This document shows, piece by piece, positions 4,230-7,495 of a stretch of 7,495 nt of DNA. The stretch is taken from positions 20,139 to 27,633 of the forward strand of contig DEBC01000077.1 of the NCBI GenBank assembly GCA_002348365.1, given 5' to 3'. The translations under genes and the position numbers were made by a program. The DNA is from Alphaproteobacteria bacterium UBA2966. GTDB lineage: Bacteria; Pseudomonadota; Alphaproteobacteria; UBA2966. Position 1 is the first letter of the stretch. Every line of letters starts with the position of its first letter. Below the pieces are notes generated by a model, which saw nothing but the letters and a program-made list of their open reading frames with translations, did not search any database and was not told where the DNA came from.

Positions 4230-7166
4230 ATGCAAAAACTGATCAGCATTCGCGGCGCCCGGGAGCACAATCTTCAGGGCGTCGACCTGGATATTCCACG
4301 TGACCAGCTCGTGGTCATCACAGGTCTGTCCGGATCCGGCAAATCATCTCTTGCCTTCGACACAATCTATGCCGAAGGACAGCGGCGCTACGTGGAGAGT
4401 CTGTCCGCCTACGCGCGCCAATTTCTGGAGCTGATGCAGAAGCCGGATGTCGAACTCATCGAGGGTCTCTCGCCGGCGATCTCGATCGAGCAGAAGACGA
4501 CATCGCGCAACCCGAGATCCACGGTTGGCACCGTCACCGAGGTGTACGACTACCTGCGCCTGCTCTACGCGAGGGTCGGTATCCCCTACTCCACGGCAAC
4601 CGGACTCCCTATTGAGAGTCAGACGGTCAGCCAGATGGTGGATCGAGTCCTCGAAATGCCGGAGGACTCGCGTCTCTACATCCTGGCGCCCATCGCGCGC
4701 GGCCGTAAGGGCGAATACCGGCGCGAGTTCGCCGACCTGCTGAAGCGTGGTTTCCAGCGGGTCAAGGTTGATGGCGAGCACTATGAGATCGAGGAAGTAC
4801 CCGCCCTCAAGAAAAATCTGAAGCACGACATCGAAGTCGTCGTGGATCGCGTTGTTCTGCGTGATGGTCTGGGCAACCGCCTGGCCGACAGTATCGAGAC
4901 GGCGCTTGGTGTGGGTGATGGCATCGTTGTCGTCGAAAACGCCGATGATGGCGAAAGAACACTGTTTTCCGCGAAATTTGCTTGCCCCGTCTCGGGGTTC
5001 ACGATCGAAGAGATCGAGCCGAGGCTGTTCTCGTTCAACAATCCCTTCGGCGCCTGCCCCACCTGCGACGGTCTGGGCACGAGAATGTATTTCGATGCCG
5101 AGCTCGTCGTTCCTGACGACCGTCTGTCCTTGTCGGAGGGGGCAATAGCGCCGTGGTCGCGAGCCTCCTCTCCCTACTACGACCAGGCGTTGGAAAGCCT
5201 GGCACGCCACTTCAAGGTAAGCATGCGAGAGCCGTTCAACGATCTCCCGCAAAACGTACGCGACGCCATTTTGACGGGTACCGGGGACGAACCGGTCACC
5301 ATGAACTACAACGATGGTGAGCGTGCGTACTCAACGACCAAACCGTTCGAAGGAGTAATTCCCAATCTCGATCGCCGATGGCGCGAGACGGACTCGTCCT
5401 GGCTTCGCGAGGAACTCGGCAAGTACCAGAGCACTGCATCCTGCGAAACCTGTGGCGGCCAGCGCCTCAAGCCCGAAGCTCTCGCCGTAAAAATCAATGG
5501 CCGACACATCAGTGATGTTACGGAATTGTCCGTAGCGTCCGCAGCTGACTGGTTCACGGAACTGCCCGATCACCTCACGGAGAAGCAGAGGGAGATTGCG
5601 GACCGAATCCTGAAGGAGATCAACGAACGCCTCGGATTCCTGGTGAAGGTAGGCCTCGAGTATCTGACCCTCAACCGTTCGTCAGGCACGCTCTCAGGCG
5701 GCGAGAGTCAGCGGATTCGGCTTGCATCACAGATCGGGTCAGGTTTGACCGGTGTGCTTTATGTCCTCGACGAACCATCAATCGGCCTTCATCAACGGGA
5801 CAACGCGCGCCTGCTCGAGACACTCAAACGCCTCAGAGACCTCGGAAACACGGTGCTTGTGGTCGAACACGACGAGGAAGCGATCACCAGTGCGGACTAC
5901 GTTGTCGATATGGGACCCGGGGCGGGTGTCCATGGAGGCCAGGTCGTCGCTCACGGGGCGCCTGATCACATCATGCAATCAAGCGAAAGCCTGACCGGCC
6001 AGTACCTGACGGGGCACCGCCAGATCATGCTGCCACCGGAAAGGCGTGCGGCCCACAAGGGCCGGACAGTGACGGTCGTTGGCGCACAGGAAAACAACCT
6101 CAAGAACGTGTCTGCCGAAATCCCTCTGGGCACGTTCACCTGTGTCACCGGGGTCTCGGGCAGCGGCAAGTCCACGTTGATCATCGAAACGCTCTATAAG
6201 GCGATCGCGCGGCGCGTCCAGGGCAGCCGCGTCGTCCCGGGCAGTCACGAAGACATCGAAGGCCTCGAGTACATCGACAAAATCATCGATATCGATCAGT
6301 CACCCATCGGCCGCACGCCGCGCTCCAATCCCGCCACGTACACCGGGGCCTTCACGCCCATACGCGACTGGTTTGCTGGACTTCCTGAAGCGGTCGCCCG
6401 CGGCTACAAGCCCGGACGCTTCTCATTCAACGTCAAAGGCGGACGCTGCGAGGCCTGTCAGGGAGACGGTTTGATCAAGATTGAGATGCACTTTCTGCCA
6501 GATGTCTACGTGGAATGCGATGTCTGCAAGGGCCGAAGGTACAATCGAGAGACCCTTGAAATAATGTTTAAAGACAAATCAATATCTGATGTTCTTGACA
6601 TGACAGTAGAAGAATCGGTCGACTTCTTCTCCGCGGTGCCCTCGATCCGGGACAAGTTGACGACCCTGCACGATGTCGGCCTCGGCTACATTCACCTGGG
6701 TCAGGCCGCAACGACCCTCTCCGGCGGAGAGGCGCAGCGTGTCAAACTGGCCAAGGAGTTGTCGCGCCGTGCCACCGGCCGCACGATCTACATTCTCGAC
6801 GAACCAACCACCGGTCTTCATTTTGAGGACGTCCGAAAGCTCCTCGAGGTGCTTCATGCCCTGGTCGAAACGGGCAATACGGTGGTTGTCATCGAACACA
6901 ACCTCGAAGTCATCAAGACCGCGGACTGGATTCTCGATCTGGGGCCGGAAGGGGGAGACGGCGGCGGTAAACTAATTGCCGCAGGCACACCAGAAGATGT
7001 GGCCAAAGTCGGCGCGAGCTACACTGGCGGCTACCTCAAGCAGTACCTCGCCCGCTCCAGCCGCACTCGCAGGACTGCAACGGCCCCGAAACGCAAGTCT
7101 GGAAATGGCCGGAAGCGCAAGTCCCAGAACTCGAGTGATTCCGCACCTCGCAGGAAGCGGGCTTAA
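4230..7166 (+). CDS. uvrA: UvrABC system protein A, excision-repair ATPase
   Basis: 978 residues; most UvrAs are about 940-970. UvrA dimers find helix-distorting DNA lesions and load UvrB in nucleotide excision repair. It is a tandem ABC ATPase. Half 1 has Walker A GLSGSGKSS (32-40), signature LSGGE (488-492) and Walker B DEPS (514-517). Half 2 has Walker A GVSGSGKST (641-649), signature LSGGE (830-834) and DEPTT (857-861). The C-terminal zinc finger is intact (C740, C743, C763, C766). Zinc module 1 reads C252-P-V-S255 ... C276-P-T-C279, so one of four cysteines is Ser. The last 38 residues (941-978) form a Lys/Arg-rich tail beyond the usual end. The ATG at 4230 (MQKLISIRGAREHNL) matches the family start; reading in frame from a GTG at 4098 adds 44 unrelated residues. 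No ribosome-binding site or LexA box is evident upstream. Codons 6541-6612 are unusually AT-rich. Confidence 0.98.
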   Translation: MQKLISIRGAREHNLQGVDLDIPRDQLVVITGLSGSGKSSLAFDTIYAEGQRRYVESLSAYARQFLELMQKPDVELIEGLSPAISIEQKTTSRNPRSTVGTVTEVYDYLRLLYARVGIPYSTATGLPIESQTVSQMVDRVLEMPEDSRLYILAPIARGRKGEYRREFADLLKRGFQRVKVDGEHYEIEEVPALKKNLKHDIEVVVDRVVLRDGLGNRLADSIETALGVGDGIVVVENADDGERTLFSAKFACPVSGFTIEEIEPRLFSFNNPFGACPTCDGLGTRMYFDAELVVPDDRLSLSEGAIAPWSRASSPYYDQALESLARHFKVSMREPFNDLPQNVRDAILTGTGDEPVTMNYNDGERAYSTTKPFEGVIPNLDRRWRETDSSWLREELGKYQSTASCETCGGQRLKPEALAVKINGRHISDVTELSVASAADWFTELPDHLTEKQREIADRILKEINERLGFLVKVGLEYLTLNRSSGTLSGGESQRIRLASQIGSGLTGVLYVLDEPSIGLHQRDNARLLETLKRLRDLGNTVLVVEHDEEAITSADYVVDMGPGAGVHGGQVVAHGAPDHIMQSSESLTGQYLTGHRQIMLPPERRAAHKGRTVTVVGAQENNLKNVSAEIPLGTFTCVTGVSGSGKSTLIIETLYKAIARRVQGSRVVPGSHEDIEGLEYIDKIIDIDQSPIGRTPRSNPATYTGAFTPIRDWFAGLPEAVARGYKPGRFSFNVKGGRCEACQGDGLIKIEMHFLPDVYVECDVCKGRRYNRETLEIMFKDKSISDVLDMTVEESVDFFSAVPSIRDKLTTLHDVGLGYIHLGQAATTLSGGEAQRVKLAKELSRRATGRTIYILDEPTTGLHFEDVRKLLEVLHALVETGNTVVVIEHNLEVIKTADWILDLGPEGGDGGGKLIAAGTPEDVAKVGASYTGGYLKQYLARSSRTRRTATAPKRKSGNGRKRKSQNSSDSAPRRKRA

Positions 7167-7426
7167 CTGCCGATCTCAATAGCATCCCACACTGCGTCAC
7201 GAATCGGCGTAATCAGCTTGTCGTGCTGATGGCCCAGGCACTGGCGGGTGAATAATCCCTGAAATTCTGTCGCTTCACTCGCCTGATTCAGGTCGCAGCG
7301 ATCAAAAATATCTTTCATCCTGCTTCGAATACCGGGTTCCGCCTCCATCGCTGGCAAGGCCTCAAATAACTCACTGCGGACATCGATATCAGGTTGCTGG
7401 CGCCGACTGTACGGGGTGGGAAGCAT
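7163..7426 (-). CDS. Hypothetical protein (87 aa), possibly the C-terminal part of a longer or broken gene
   Basis: From ATG 7426 to a TAA at 7165-7163. The product is soluble-looking, rich in charged residues, and has no membrane segment or motif I recognise. Phrases such as ELFEALPAMEAEPGIRSRM and DKLITPIRDAVWDAIEIGS and normal codon choice look like real protein rather than antisense noise. No good ribosome-binding site precedes the ATG. The frame stays open 17 codons further upstream with equally protein-like residues (SVAVASLINRTIG) before an in-frame TAG at 7478-7480. A short ATG-started frame enters from 7491 in a different register. The gene could therefore be larger with a non-standard start, or a frameshifted remnant whose 5' part lies at or beyond the window edge. 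It converges on uvrA, the two TAA stops sharing TTAA. Confidence 0.5.
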   Translation of the reverse strand: MLPTPYSRRQQPDIDVRSELFEALPAMEAEPGIRSRMKDIFDRCDLNQASEATEFQGLFTRQCLGHQHDKLITPIRDAVWDAIEIGS

Positions 7427-7495
7427 TCCGATCGTCCGATTGATCAGAGAGGCTACTGCGACACTTTCGCTGCTGGACTACAAAATGACATCTGC

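Noticed and set aside
4344..5252. 302-aa leftward ORF opposite uvrA
   Set aside because: It is antisense to a clearly coding, motif-rich part of UvrA, with no recognisable domain.

Overview
This is an ordinary-looking chromosomal window from a GC-rich bacterium, most likely an alphaproteobacterium. The taxonomic hint comes from the style of the single-stranded DNA-binding protein and from UvrA, whose first zinc module reads CPVSG where most lineages have CPxCG. I remember that variant from alphaproteobacterial UvrAs but have not checked it. The divergent ssb/uvrA pairing also fits Proteobacteria. No tRNA, rRNA, CRISPR array, insertion sequence or phage gene is visible.

Layout from left to right. 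(1) The 3' end of a thiamine-diphosphate-dependent decarboxylase/synthase on + (1-252). (2) Convergent to it, ssb on - (270-740). (3) A 0.7 kb stretch with no long gene. It holds two very short, divergently oriented membrane-protein ORFs (918-1016 on -, 1343-1468 on +) around an AT-richer centre dense in inverted and direct repeats. (4) A RimJ/RimL-type GNAT acetyltransferase on - (1465-2037), divergent from a second, different GNAT on + (2137-2628). (5) An amidase-signature hydrolase on - (2641-4065), ending 12 bp from the second GNAT. (6) uvrA on + (4230-7166), divergent from the amidase gene. (7) A short unrecognised ORF on - (7163-7426) whose stop overlaps the uvrA stop.

SSB and UvrA are the functional core. 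SSB coats single-stranded DNA, and UvrA is the damage-sensing ATPase of nucleotide excision repair. In many Proteobacteria the two genes are divergent and close together. Here they keep that orientation but are about 3.5 kb apart, with the small membrane ORFs, two GNATs and the amidase between them. No LexA box was recognised by eye upstream of either gene. The GNATs and amidase look like independent metabolic or modification genes with no obvious shared pathway.

The most unusual material is the 0.9-1.47 kb interval. Its two short ORFs both encode a basic N-terminus plus one hydrophobic helix, and both helices carry a W-x3-LIAL motif. Between them lie a CRP-like TGTGA-N6-TCACT element, a 15-bp TGTGA-N5-TCACA palindrome and a 14-bp direct repeat. 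Secondary points of interest are a Cys-to-Ser change in UvrA zinc module 1, an unusually basic UvrA C-terminal tail, and a sharply AT-rich patch inside uvrA.
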